From positions 1 to 22,639 of the forward strand of contig JBGQDM010000050.1 in NCBI GenBank assembly GCA_041495845.1: a stretch of DNA of 22,639 nt, read 5' to 3'. Under the pieces are notes generated by a model that did no database searches, was not told the DNA's origin, and saw only the letters and a list, made by a program, of their open reading frames with translations. The stretch comes from JBGQDM01 sp041495845. Its GTDB lineage: Bacteria > Acidobacteriota > Terriglobia > Terriglobales > Acidobacteriaceae. Numbering within the stretch: position 1 is the first letter of the stretch; every line of letters starts with the position of its first letter. Position numbers and translations under genes: made by a program. Shown here piece after piece: positions 7,755-16,594 of this stretch.

Positions 7755-7760
7755 ATTATA
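7755..7760 (-). promoter_or_regulatory. Consensus -10 element for the ThiF-like gene
   Basis: Read on the minus strand this is a perfect TATAAT. It would place the transcript start about 19 bases before the ATG at 7729. The -35 is poor: TTGATT lies upstream but with only a 14-base gap, and nothing closer to TTGACA is at 16-18 bases. The hexamer lies in the divergent gap shared with the BamA-like gene. Confidence 0.4.
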
Positions 7761-7922
7761 GAAGCGCGCATCATAATCAAGCGCGCAACCGTAGCGACTC
7801 GGATCGTTCGCGGCTCGGCGAACCACAGGGCGGCTTCCGGGATTCAGCCAATGCCAAGCCGGCACATCGCCGGGCGAGAGTCTGGAGCAGATTTCCGTTT
7901 GCAGATCAGGTGGCCGTTTCTG

Positions 7923-10900
7923 ATGACTGGGTGGCTGGTGCTGGCGGTCGCGGGATTCGCAGCTCCCCAGGCCCTTGCCCCGGAATCTGCCAGCCGCCCG
8001 CCGCTGGCGGTGGCGGAGGTGGCGCCTTCGCGCTACGAAGGTTGGATGGTGAGCGAAATCCGCTTCGAAGCTGGCGCCCGCGGCGGGAAGGAAGAGCGCC
8101 TGCGCGGCCTGATCGTGCAGCCCACTGGCCAACCCCTCGACCATCGGCTCCTGGCGCAGAGTGTGCGCCAACTGCTGGCTACCGGCCGCTACGCCAACGT
8201 CGAAGTCGAGGCGGAGGCGACTGCGGAACATCAAGTCGCTCTTAGTTTCCGCTTTCAGCCCTACTACTTTGTCGGCTCGGTGACCGTTGAGGGCGCGCCT
8301 TCGCGCCCCACCGAGGGACAAATCGCCAACGCCAGCAAGCTTGACCTAGGGGAACGCCTGAGCGACCAGAAGCTGAAAACGGCAACGGAAAAGATCACCC
8401 AGTTGCTGCTGGACAGCGGCTACTACCGGGCGAAAGTTTCCCACCGCGAGCAAGCCGACCCGGTGACACAGCAAGTCGCGATTACGTTTACCGTGCAAGC
8501 GGGTGAGCCGGCGCGCGTCGGCGAAGTGAAGGTGGAAACGGCGCCTGGCGTCTCCGAAGTTCAGGTGCGCGATATCGCCCATCTCCACTCCGGCGATCGG
8601 GTGACCGCGGACCGTCTGCGCAACGGACTGGAACGCCTGCGCAATTACTTCCGCAAGCGCGGCCGGCTCACCGCGCAGGTCACCGTGACCGAGCGCAACT
8701 ACCGGCCCGACCGCAACGTCCTCGACTACTCGCTGCACATCGAAGCTGGCCCTTTGGTGGAGATTGTGGTGGAGGGCTTCAAGGTTTCCCGCGGCGTGCT
8801 CCGGGACCGCATCCCGGTCTACGAAGAAAACGCCGTCGACGAAGACCTGCTCAACGAAGGTCGGATCAATCTCCGCGATTACCTGCAAACCCGCGGCTAC
8901 TTTGATGCCGAGGTGCAAGTCTCCCAAAAGGCCGACGCAGACGGCAAGCGTCTACGCATCATCTACGAAGTCAATCGCGGCGACCGCCACCGCGTGGTCA
9001 AGGAAGAGGTCAAAGGCAACCAGTATTTCGGCACTCAGGAACTGTTCTCCCGCATGCAAGTGCAGCCCGCGGGCCGCCTGCTCTCGCACGGGCGCTTCAG
9101 TCCGTCCCTGCTCGCCCAGGACATTCGCGGTTTGCAGGAACTCTATCGCGCCCAGGGCTTTCAGGAAATCTCGATTCAGTCGCAAGTGACAGACAACTAC
9201 CAAGGCAAGGAAGACCAGTTGGCGGTGTTCCTCACCGTGTATGAGGGACCGCAGACGCTGGTCAATTCCGTACGCTTCGCTGGCAACCAATCCGCGCCCG
9301 AAGAAGACCTGCGCAACCGCATCACCTACAGCGAGGGTCAGCCCTACTCCGAGTACAACCTGGCCAATGATCGCGACGAGATCCTCACCTACTATCTAAA
9401 CCATGGCTACCCGGATGCACGCCTCGACGTCACCAGCCAGCCCGCTGCCACTGAGGCCAATCGCCGCGACGTCACCTATACCATTCGCGAGGGCGAACGC
9501 GTGGTCGTTGACCAAGTCCTGATTTCGGGACTCGAACATACGCGGCCCATGGTGGTCGAACGCGAAGTCAAACTGCATCCGGGCACATCGCTGAGCCGGC
9601 AACAGATGCTCGACACCCAACGCAGCCTCTACGATCTGGGCATCTTCAGCCAGGTGGATGTCGCGGTGCAGGACCCGGAGGGCAGGGAACGGGACAAAAA
9701 TATTCTGGTGGATGTGCGCGAAGCCAAACGCTACACCTTTAACTATGGCATTGGATTTGAGGCGCAGACGGGGCAGCCCGGCCGTGCCGCCAATTTGACG
9801 CAGGGCCGCCCCGGAATCAGCCCCCGCGTTTCCTTCGACGTGACCCGACTCAACCTCTTTGGCTTGAATCACACCCTGGTCTTCAAGTCCAACGTGGGCG
9901 CGTTGCAGCAGCGGGGACTGGTCAGCTACGAGATTCCGCGCTGGCTGGGCAGCCAGCGTCTCCGCCTTACCTTCAGCACTTTCTATGACAACACGCTCAA
10001 CGTGACCACCTTCACCTCACGCCGGGTTGAGGGCTCCATCCAGGTGGAAAACAATCTTGATGCGCGGGTGAATCCAGAACGCCGGGTGAACACGCTCTAC
10101 TACCGCTTCGCCTTCCGCCGGGTGAAGGCTGATATCGCCCCCAACTTCGATCCCACGCTCGTGCCGCTACTCTCGCAGCCGGCGCGCGTCGGCGGTCCTG
10201 GCTTCAGCTACTTTCGTGATCGGCGCGATAGCCAAATCGAACCGGGCAACGGCAACTTCAACACTGTGGATTTCAGCTGGGCTTCGCGCTACTTTGGTTC
10301 CGCCGCCGACTTTACGCGTTTGGCGGTACAAAACTCCACCTACTATCGTCTGGGGAAGAGGCGCTCGGGAAAAACCGGCATGGTGCTGGCGCGCTCGACC
10401 CGCATTGCCATCGAGAACGCTTTTGATCGCACCGCCATCCCCGCGGCGAATGTGCCCATCCCGGCGGGATTTGTCCCCATCCCGCTGCCGGAGCGCTTGT
10501 TCGCCGGAGGCGGAAATTCACACCGTGGCTTCTCCATCAACCAGGCCGGCCCGCGCGATCTGCAATCGGGCCAGCCCCTCGGCGGCTCCGGCCTCTTTCT
10601 CAACAATCTCGAGCTGCGCCTGCCGCCGCCCACTCTGCCCTACGTCAAGGACAACTTGAGTTTTGTACTTTTCAACGATCTCGGCAACGTGTTTGACAAG
10701 CCGGAAAACATCCTCAAAGGGTTGGGTCACCTGCGGCAGGGGAACCGTTCCGATTGTCAGTCGCTCACGCCGTCCGCGTCGGGTGCGGTTTGCGATTTCA
10801 ATTATCTGGTTGCAGCGGTGGGCGCCGGAGTACATTACCGCACCCCCATTGGCCCGGTACGCCTCGATTTCGGGTATAACCTGAATCCGCCGGTGTTTCC

Positions 10901-10991
10901 CGTGCGGGTGAGCAGCGATCCAACGCGGCCACCGCATATCGAAAGCGTGCGGCGGCTCAGCATTTTCTTCAGCATCGGACAGACATTCTAA
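7923..10991 (+). CDS. BamA/TamA-like outer-membrane assembly protein with seven POTRA repeats
   Basis: A 1022-residue Omp85-family protein. After the signal peptide (MTGWLVLAVAGFAAPQALA), seven POTRA-like repeats can be laid out at about residues 41-112, 114-194, 197-276, 277-353, 354-442, 443-524 and 525-600. Each has the typical turn before its last strands (GRYANVEV, GYYRAKV, GRLTAQV, GYFDAEV, GFQEISI, GYPDARL, GIFSQVDV). The C-terminal 420 residues form the beta barrel, with the loop-6 HRGF motif (GGGNSHRGF) and a terminal phenylalanine (SIGQTF). It should sit in the outer membrane and insert or secrete other proteins. BamA normally has five POTRAs and TamA three. AGGTGG precedes this ATG; the frame also allows TTG 7899 (adds a basic n-region) or ATG 7851. 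The TAA overlaps the next ATG by one base. Confidence 0.92.
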   Translation: MTGWLVLAVAGFAAPQALAPESASRPPLAVAEVAPSRYEGWMVSEIRFEAGARGGKEERLRGLIVQPTGQPLDHRLLAQSVRQLLATGRYANVEVEAEATAEHQVALSFRFQPYYFVGSVTVEGAPSRPTEGQIANASKLDLGERLSDQKLKTATEKITQLLLDSGYYRAKVSHREQADPVTQQVAITFTVQAGEPARVGEVKVETAPGVSEVQVRDIAHLHSGDRVTADRLRNGLERLRNYFRKRGRLTAQVTVTERNYRPDRNVLDYSLHIEAGPLVEIVVEGFKVSRGVLRDRIPVYEENAVDEDLLNEGRINLRDYLQTRGYFDAEVQVSQKADADGKRLRIIYEVNRGDRHRVVKEEVKGNQYFGTQELFSRMQVQPAGRLLSHGRFSPSLLAQDIRGLQELYRAQGFQEISIQSQVTDNYQGKEDQLAVFLTVYEGPQTLVNSVRFAGNQSAPEEDLRNRITYSEGQPYSEYNLANDRDEILTYYLNHGYPDARLDVTSQPAATEANRRDVTYTIREGERVVVDQVLISGLEHTRPMVVEREVKLHPGTSLSRQQMLDTQRSLYDLGIFSQVDVAVQDPEGRERDKNILVDVREAKRYTFNYGIGFEAQTGQPGRAANLTQGRPGISPRVSFDVTRLNLFGLNHTLVFKSNVGALQQRGLVSYEIPRWLGSQRLRLTFSTFYDNTLNVTTFTSRRVEGSIQVENNLDARVNPERRVNTLYYRFAFRRVKADIAPNFDPTLVPLLSQPARVGGPGFSYFRDRRDSQIEPGNGNFNTVDFSWASRYFGSAADFTRLAVQNSTYYRLGKRRSGKTGMVLARSTRIAIENAFDRTAIPAANVPIPAGFVPIPLPERLFAGGGNSHRGFSINQAGPRDLQSGQPLGGSGLFLNNLELRLPPPTLPYVKDNLSFVLFNDLGNVFDKPENILKGLGHLRQGNRSDCQSLTPSASGAVCDFNYLVAAVGAGVHYRTPIGPVRLDFGYNLNPPVFPVRVSSDPTRPPHIESVRRLSIFFSIGQTF

Positions 10992-11665
10992 TGCGACGCT
11001 GGCTCTCCATCTTCGTGACCGCGACATTGCTGACGGCGGGAGCTTGCGCGGAGACCGTCGAGCGAGTGGCAGCGCTGGTGAACGGGCGGGCATTGCTGCT
11101 GAGCGAGTGGAACGCCGCCGGCCGCATGGAAGCACTGTTGGAGCAGCGCTCGCCGGCGGAGACGCCCGCCGCCCGCCGCGCCACTCTTGATCGGCTGATT
11201 GATCGCGAGTTGTTGCGCGCGGAGATGACCGCTGCCGGCACGGTCCCCGCGATGCCCCAGGAAATTGCGGCGCAAGTCGCACAGATCCGCCGCCAGCAGC
11301 CCGAGGGCGCGTCCGACGAGCGCTGGGCGGCGTACCTGGCCGCCTACGGTCTTGACGCCCGCGATCTCGAAGACGAAGCCGCCCGGCAAATTGAAATCCT
11401 GCGCCTCATTGATTTTCGCCTCCGCCCCATGGCGGCGCCGGACAATGCCGCCGTCGAGCGCTACTATAGCGACCACTACCTTCCGCAAATGAAGCAGGCC
11501 GGCAGCGCGCCCCGGCCGCTGGAGGAAACCGCGGCCTCCATCCGCGAGATTCTGGTGCAGCAAAAAATCAACGAGTTGCTCGCCAACTGGCTGCAGACGC
11601 TGCGCGCCCAGGCTGAAATCCGCATCGTGGACGGCGAACTGCCTGCCGGGAGCGCCACCCCGTGA
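10991..11665 (+). CDS. SurA-like periplasmic chaperone lacking a prolyl-isomerase domain
   Basis: A 224-residue exported protein with signal peptide MRRWLSIFVTATLLTAGACA. The mature start ETVERVAALVNGRALLLSEW matches the opening of SurA and related proteins (VDxVVAxVNxxxIxxSE). The segment LDRLIDRELLRAEMTAAG matches the following helix in the SurA_N domain. The rest is helical, and ends in the C-terminal helix and strand expected to complete the chaperone core. No parvulin domain is present, and the protein is about half the length of E. coli SurA (428). It probably binds unfolded outer-membrane proteins in the periplasm. Its ATG overlaps the stop of the BamA-like gene (TAATG), and its TGA overlaps the GTG of the TamB-like gene. 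The cysteine at residue 19 is not in a lipobox. Confidence 0.8.
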   Translation: MRRWLSIFVTATLLTAGACAETVERVAALVNGRALLLSEWNAAGRMEALLEQRSPAETPAARRATLDRLIDRELLRAEMTAAGTVPAMPQEIAAQVAQIRRQQPEGASDERWAAYLAAYGLDARDLEDEAARQIEILRLIDFRLRPMAAPDNAAVERYYSDHYLPQMKQAGSAPRPLEETAASIREILVQQKINELLANWLQTLRAQAEIRIVDGELPAGSATP

Positions 11666-14600
11666 CCGCCAAAGTAAAGACGGTCACCAGCACCACGCCC
11701 AGCGGCAACAGCCCACGCCGCCTTCGCCGTTGGTTGCGCTACTTCTTCGCCGCCGCGCTCGTCTCGACTGTGGCCTTCGCCATCATTCTCCAGACCGCCT
11801 GGTTCCGCGATTGGCTGCACCGCCAGGTGGTGGCCGAACTGGAGCAAGCCACCGGTGGCCGAGTCGAGCTCGGAAGCTTCCACACCATCCCGATGCGCCT
11901 GCAAGTGGATCTGCGCAATGTCACCATCCACGGCTCGGAACCGCCCGGAGCTGCACCGTTGCTGCATGTCGATCGTGCCCTCGCGCAGTTGCGCTTCGTC
12001 TCTCCCTTCGGCCGGCACTTTGCGCTCGACGAACTTGACCTGGACCATCCGGTGGTCCACCTCGCAGTGGCGCCGGATGGCAGCGACAACATTCCCGACG
12101 CTCCCGGCGGCCACGCCGGCAAGAACGTGGCCGAACAGTGGTTCGACCTGTCCATCGCGCGCCTCGAACTGAGTCACGGGGCGCTGTTTTGGAATGATCA
12201 ACGCCTGCCCCTCGATCTTTCCGCTCGCGATGTGGAGGCCCGTCTGGCGCGCGGACTGTTCCGCCGCCGTTTTGCCGGGCACATCCGCGCCACCAAGGTG
12301 GATACGCGCCTGCAGTCGTTCGCTCCGTTCACCTGGGCCGGCGACCTGGATTTCGAATTGTCGCGCAACCGGCTGGATGTGAAATCGCTCGAGATCACCA
12401 GTGGACGCAGCCGGCTGCAGGCCAGCGGTGCCTGGGTCGACTTTGCCCGGCCCATCATCGACGTGCATTATCAGGCTTCCGTGTTCCTCAACGAACTTGG
12501 CATCTTTCTCCGACAGCCCGCCCTGGCTGCCGGAACGGTGGAGATGAACGGCGAAGGCAAATACTTGACCGGAACCTTCGAGTCGTCGGGAAAGTTGGTG
12601 GCGAAGGCGGTTGAACTGCGCCGCGGTAGCTCGACCATTCGCAACGCCACCGTGGACACGCAGTACCGCCTCGACAACCAGAAATTACAGTTGATTGAAA
12701 CGCAAGGGAAAATATTCAGTGGTTCTTTTCGCGGCGATGCCGAAGTGCGCCGCTGGCTCGCCAGCGCGACGCCGAAACGCGGCGAGCTGCAGAGCGGCCG
12801 GGTCAGCCTCAAGCTCCGCGATCTCTCCCTGGTGGAAATTACACAGGCTTTTGTCAGCCGCGACCTGCCGCTCGACCGTCTGCACCTCATCGCCAAGGTG
12901 GATGGCGCCCTAGAGACGAAGTGGCAGAAGGCGCTCTCGCGTGCCGAGACCGGCATGGACTTGAATTTCACCGCTTCCGGTGCGGCTGCCCCTGGCAATC
13001 TGCCGCTCACGGGCAGCCTGCGCGCCACCTATGCTGCTGCTGACCAGACCCTGCAAGTAGATTCCGCCAGTCTCTCCGCCGTGGCCAGCCATTTGGAAGC
13101 AGCCGGGAATCTGGGTGGCTCTGCGGCTCTGCGAGTTACGGCCACCAGCAATAACCTCGGCGAGTTGATGCCCCTGTTCGCCGCTTTCCCGGGAACCGCC
13201 CGCTTGCCTTTCCATCTACTGGGCCACGCGGCCTTTCATGGGAATCTCACCGGACCTCTGGATCAGCCCCACGCCATCGGCCACCTGGAACTCACCGATT
13301 TTGAAACTGTCTTTCCGCCGTCGCCGCAATGGCCGATTTCGAGCCTGCACTGGGACACGCTCGCCTGCGACCTGGATGCCTCCTCGCAAGCCATCAAGTT
13401 GCACCGCGGGTCGCTGCAACGCGGCGCCATGGCGGCAGATTTTGAGGTCGAGGCCGGCCTGGTCAATGGCGAGTTCCGCGAGGAAAATCCGGTCCGCGTC
13501 TCGCTGGCCTTACGGCACGCAGAAGCCGCAGAAATTCTGCGGCTCTCCGGCTCCAGCGAGCCCATCACCGGCACCTTGAACCTCGACTTGCAGGCGGCGG
13601 GGACGCGTGGCCTTCCTCGTGGTGAAGGTACGCTGTCCCTGCGCGACGCCAGCATTTACGGAGAACAGGTGCCGCGGCTGGATTCGCGGTTCCGCATTGC
13701 GGGCCGTGACATCGAGTTCTACGATCTGCAGGGCGTCTATGGCCCTGGCGGCCATCTCGTCGGCAGCCTCGCCTACAATCTGGACACCCATGACGTTCGC
13801 GCCGATCTGCGCGGCAACGAATTCGCGCTGGCCCAACTTCCTTATGTGCGCGCCAGCCGCTTTCAGGTCGCCGGTATTCTCAGCTTTGCGGCCAAGATTT
13901 CCGGTAGCAGAGAACAACCGGTGGTCAACGCCACCGCGGATGTGCCCGACCTGATTCTCGCCGGCGAACACGAAGGCGCGCTGCATCTCGAGGCCAAGTC
14001 CCAGGATCGCAACCTGCATTTGAGCGGCACGTCGCTCCTGGAACGTGCGCGCTTGGAATTTTCCGGCGACCTGGGCCTGCAACCGGACTGGCCCCTGCGC
14101 GCCCGCGCCCATTTTTCTCAGTTGGATATTGACCCGCTGCTTCGCACTTACGTCACCCGCCACGTCACCGGCCATTCTTCCGTGGAAGGGGATGTCTCGA
14201 TCAGCGGTCCGCTGCGCCAGCCCGCACTCTGGCAGGCTGAGGGCAACCTGACTCAGGCCTCAGCCGACATCGAGAACATCAAGCTCCACAACGACGGGCC
14301 TATTCGCTTCCGCGTGGCGAACCGTCAACTCGCCATCGAGCAATTCCATCTTGCGGGTGACGGCACCGATCTTCAGGCCAACGGCACCGTGGGCCTGGAC
14401 GGTAACCGCTCCCTCCATCTCTCCGCCCACGGAAGTCTCAATCTTGCGCTGCTGCAGCCCTTCGCTAAAGGTCTGCTCCTCTCCGGCGCCACCACCGTCT
14501 CCACCGAGATTCGAGGCACCTGGCAAGACCCGGTACTCGAAGGCAAACTGGACGTGGCCAACGGCGGCGTGGCTGCAGAGGACCTGCCCGTCGCCTTGAG

Positions 14601-15690
14601 CGGGATTAATGGGACCCTGGCCTTCAATCGCGATCGTCTGGAGATCCAGCAACTCAGCGCACGCAGCGGTGGCGGTACGCTGACTCTCTCCGGCTTCCTC
14701 GCTTACGGCAAAGACGTCGAGTTCGACATCCGTGCCCGTGGCGACGACATCCGTTTGCGCTACCCGCCCGGCGTGAGTTCCACCGCGACGGCGGACCTGC
14801 GCCTGCTTGGCAATCGGAGTGGAGCCACGCTCTCCGGGGAACTTACGGTGACGCGTTTCGGTGTCGGCAAGAACTTCGATTTCACGTCGCTGGGCTCGCT
14901 GGGAGGCCCCAACCGCGCTCCGACTTCGCCGGATTCGCCTCTGGCCAAACTGCAACTCGACGTGCACCTGCTCTCCACGCCGGAATTGCGGATGAGTAGC
15001 AGCCTGGCCCGCGTTTCCGGAGAGGCCGATGTGCGCCTGCGCGGTACGGCGGCAAAACCTGCACTGATCGGCCACATCAGCCTGCAGGAAGGCGACATTT
15101 ACTTCAACGGCTCCAAGTACCAACTGGAACGCGGCGAAATCACTTTCACCAATCCCGTCCGTATCGATCCCAGTTTCGACCTCACCGCCAGCACCCGCGT
15201 CCGCGACTACGACGTGGAAATTCATTTCCAGGGCACAACCGACAACTTGAGGCCGCGCTACAAGTCCGAACCACCTCTGCCGGAAGCCGACATCATTGCT
15301 TTGCTCGCGCTCGGCCGCACCCAGGAGGAATCCGCCCGGCTGGCCAGCTCCCAGTCCGGCTTTACCCAGGAAGCGTCCAATGCCATTCTTGGCCAAGCCA
15401 TCAATGCCACCGTCAGCAACCGGGTGCAGAAGTTGTTTGGCGTCAGCCGCATCAAGATTGACCCGCAAGCCTCGGGCACCGCCACCACCAATGCCCGTGG
15501 CCCTCAGCTCACCATCGAACAGCAAATCTCCAATCAGTTCACGCTCACCTACATTCAGGACGTCGCCCAAGCTTCGCAGCAGACCATCCAGGGCGAATTC
15601 AACATTACCCGCAATGTTTCGGTGGTCGCGGTGCGGGACCAGAACGGTGTCTTTGCGCTCGACATCCGCATCCGCCGGCGGAAGAAATAA
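11662..15690 (+). CDS. tamB: TamB-like inner-membrane-anchored translocation/assembly protein
   Basis: A 1342-residue protein with the TamB/AsmA layout: a short basic N-terminus, one membrane anchor at about residues 26-46 (RYFFAAALVSTVAFAIILQ), then a very long periplasmic beta-rich region. Early segments such as LEQATGGRVELGSFHTIPM are typical of the AsmA-like start. The last 330 or so residues match the DUF490/TamB C-terminal domain (ALIGHISLQEGDIYFNGSKY, ITFTNPVRIDPSFDLTASTR, LPEADIIALLALGRT, closing FALDIRIRRRKK). TamB proteins are thought to form a groove spanning the periplasm that carries lipid or helps insert outer-membrane proteins, partnered with TamA or BamA. The start is GTG within a GTGA overlap, so translation is coupled to the SurA-like gene. 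Length is close to E. coli TamB (1259). Confidence 0.93.
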   Translation: MTAKVKTVTSTTPSGNSPRRLRRWLRYFFAAALVSTVAFAIILQTAWFRDWLHRQVVAELEQATGGRVELGSFHTIPMRLQVDLRNVTIHGSEPPGAAPLLHVDRALAQLRFVSPFGRHFALDELDLDHPVVHLAVAPDGSDNIPDAPGGHAGKNVAEQWFDLSIARLELSHGALFWNDQRLPLDLSARDVEARLARGLFRRRFAGHIRATKVDTRLQSFAPFTWAGDLDFELSRNRLDVKSLEITSGRSRLQASGAWVDFARPIIDVHYQASVFLNELGIFLRQPALAAGTVEMNGEGKYLTGTFESSGKLVAKAVELRRGSSTIRNATVDTQYRLDNQKLQLIETQGKIFSGSFRGDAEVRRWLASATPKRGELQSGRVSLKLRDLSLVEITQAFVSRDLPLDRLHLIAKVDGALETKWQKALSRAETGMDLNFTASGAAAPGNLPLTGSLRATYAAADQTLQVDSASLSAVASHLEAAGNLGGSAALRVTATSNNLGELMPLFAAFPGTARLPFHLLGHAAFHGNLTGPLDQPHAIGHLELTDFETVFPPSPQWPISSLHWDTLACDLDASSQAIKLHRGSLQRGAMAADFEVEAGLVNGEFREENPVRVSLALRHAEAAEILRLSGSSEPITGTLNLDLQAAGTRGLPRGEGTLSLRDASIYGEQVPRLDSRFRIAGRDIEFYDLQGVYGPGGHLVGSLAYNLDTHDVRADLRGNEFALAQLPYVRASRFQVAGILSFAAKISGSREQPVVNATADVPDLILAGEHEGALHLEAKSQDRNLHLSGTSLLERARLEFSGDLGLQPDWPLRARAHFSQLDIDPLLRTYVTRHVTGHSSVEGDVSISGPLRQPALWQAEGNLTQASADIENIKLHNDGPIRFRVANRQLAIEQFHLAGDGTDLQANGTVGLDGNRSLHLSAHGSLNLALLQPFAKGLLLSGATTVSTEIRGTWQDPVLEGKLDVANGGVAAEDLPVALSGINGTLAFNRDRLEIQQLSARSGGGTLTLSGFLAYGKDVEFDIRARGDDIRLRYPPGVSSTATADLRLLGNRSGATLSGELTVTRFGVGKNFDFTSLGSLGGPNRAPTSPDSPLAKLQLDVHLLSTPELRMSSSLARVSGEADVRLRGTAAKPALIGHISLQEGDIYFNGSKYQLERGEITFTNPVRIDPSFDLTASTRVRDYDVEIHFQGTTDNLRPRYKSEPPLPEADIIALLALGRTQEESARLASSQSGFTQEASNAILGQAINATVSNRVQKLFGVSRIKIDPQASGTATTNARGPQLTIEQQISNQFTLTYIQDVAQASQQTIQGEFNITRNVSVVAVRDQNGVFALDIRIRRRKK

Positions 15691-15730
15691 CGTGCGTCCC
15701 GCCTTACGCTCGGTCATTTAGAATTCTCTC

Positions 15731-16594
15731 GTGGCCTTGGTCAGCAATCTGCGTATCACCCTGGAAATGATCAAGTGGGAGCACTCGGTGTTCGCCTTGC
15801 CGTTTGCGTTGTGTGGAGCCATGCTTGCCGCCGGCGGATGGCCAAGTGCACGCCAGCTTGCCTGGATCATCGTGGCCATGGTAGCGGCGCGATCGGCAGC
15901 CATGGCGTTCAACCGCCTGGCCGACGCCAACCTGGACGCCGCCAATCCTCGCACCGCCACTCGCGCTCTGCCCGCGGGCGCGCTCTCGCCGCAATTCGTT
16001 ACCGTCTTCGTAGTTTTTTCCTGCGTGCTGCTTGTGTTGGCAGCCGCCCAATTGAACCGCCTCGCTCTCCTGCTCTCCCCGGTTGCGCTGGCGGTGGTCT
16101 TGTTCTATTCCTTCACCAAGCGCTTCACTCATTGGTCGCATCTTGTTCTAGGATTTGCACTTGGGATCGCTCCGGCTGCCGCCTGGATCGCCGTGCGGGG
16201 TGCTTTGGATCCCCGCATCCTGCTCCTGACTGCGGCGGTCACGTTTTGGGTCGGTGGTTTTGACGTGCTTTACGCCTGCCAGGATTATGAATTCGATCAC
16301 GAAAGCGGCTTGCACTCCGTACCTCGCCATTTCGGGATTGGAGCAGCTCTCTGGGTGGCGCGCGCTTTTCACTTGCTGATGCTGGGCCTGCTGGTAAGTG
16401 TGGTGCTCGCCTTCGGTCTCGGCAAACTGGCGCTGCTGGGGGTATTGCTTGTGGCTGCGCTCCTGACTTATGAGCACTCCCTCGTCTCTGCCCGTGATCT
16501 CAGCAAACTGAACGCTGCGTTTTTCACCATGAACGGTGTGATCGCCATCGTTTTCTTCTGTTGTGTCGCGGCCGACCTGTTGTTGCGGCGGTGA
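15731..16594 (+). CDS. UbiA-family prenyltransferase, probable menaquinone biosynthesis (MqnP type)
   Basis: A 287-residue polytopic membrane protein of the UbiA family, which transfers a polyprenyl chain onto an aromatic acceptor in the inner membrane. Both Asp-rich motifs are visible: NRLADANLD (61-69, the NxxxDxxxD diphosphate/Mg site), followed by NPRTATRALPAG, and YACQDYEFDHESG (about 181-193) in the second half. The opening EMIKWEHSVFALPFALCGAM is typical of the HBA-prenyltransferase subgroup. Because it overlaps the aminofutalosine synthase gene (GTGA), it most likely acts in the futalosine route to menaquinone (MqnP), not in ubiquinone synthesis. The start is GTG, 40 bases after tamB, with no clear Shine-Dalgarno sequence. 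Confidence 0.88.
   Translation: MALVSNLRITLEMIKWEHSVFALPFALCGAMLAAGGWPSARQLAWIIVAMVAARSAAMAFNRLADANLDAANPRTATRALPAGALSPQFVTVFVVFSCVLLVLAAAQLNRLALLLSPVALAVVLFYSFTKRFTHWSHLVLGFALGIAPAAAWIAVRGALDPRILLLTAAVTFWVGGFDVLYACQDYEFDHESGLHSVPRHFGIGAALWVARAFHLLMLGLLVSVVLAFGLGKLALLGVLLVAALLTYEHSLVSARDLSKLNAAFFTMNGVIAIVFFCCVAADLLLRR

Noticed and set aside
11476..12468. 330-codon minus-strand frame opposite the surA-like/tamB junction
   Set aside because: Antisense of two overlapping real genes and no recognisable family features.
14260..15717. Long minus-strand open frame (485 codons) opposite the 3' half of tamB
   Set aside because: Composition is that of a GC-rich antisense frame, no domain is recognisable, and the plus strand carries a clear TamB C-terminal domain.
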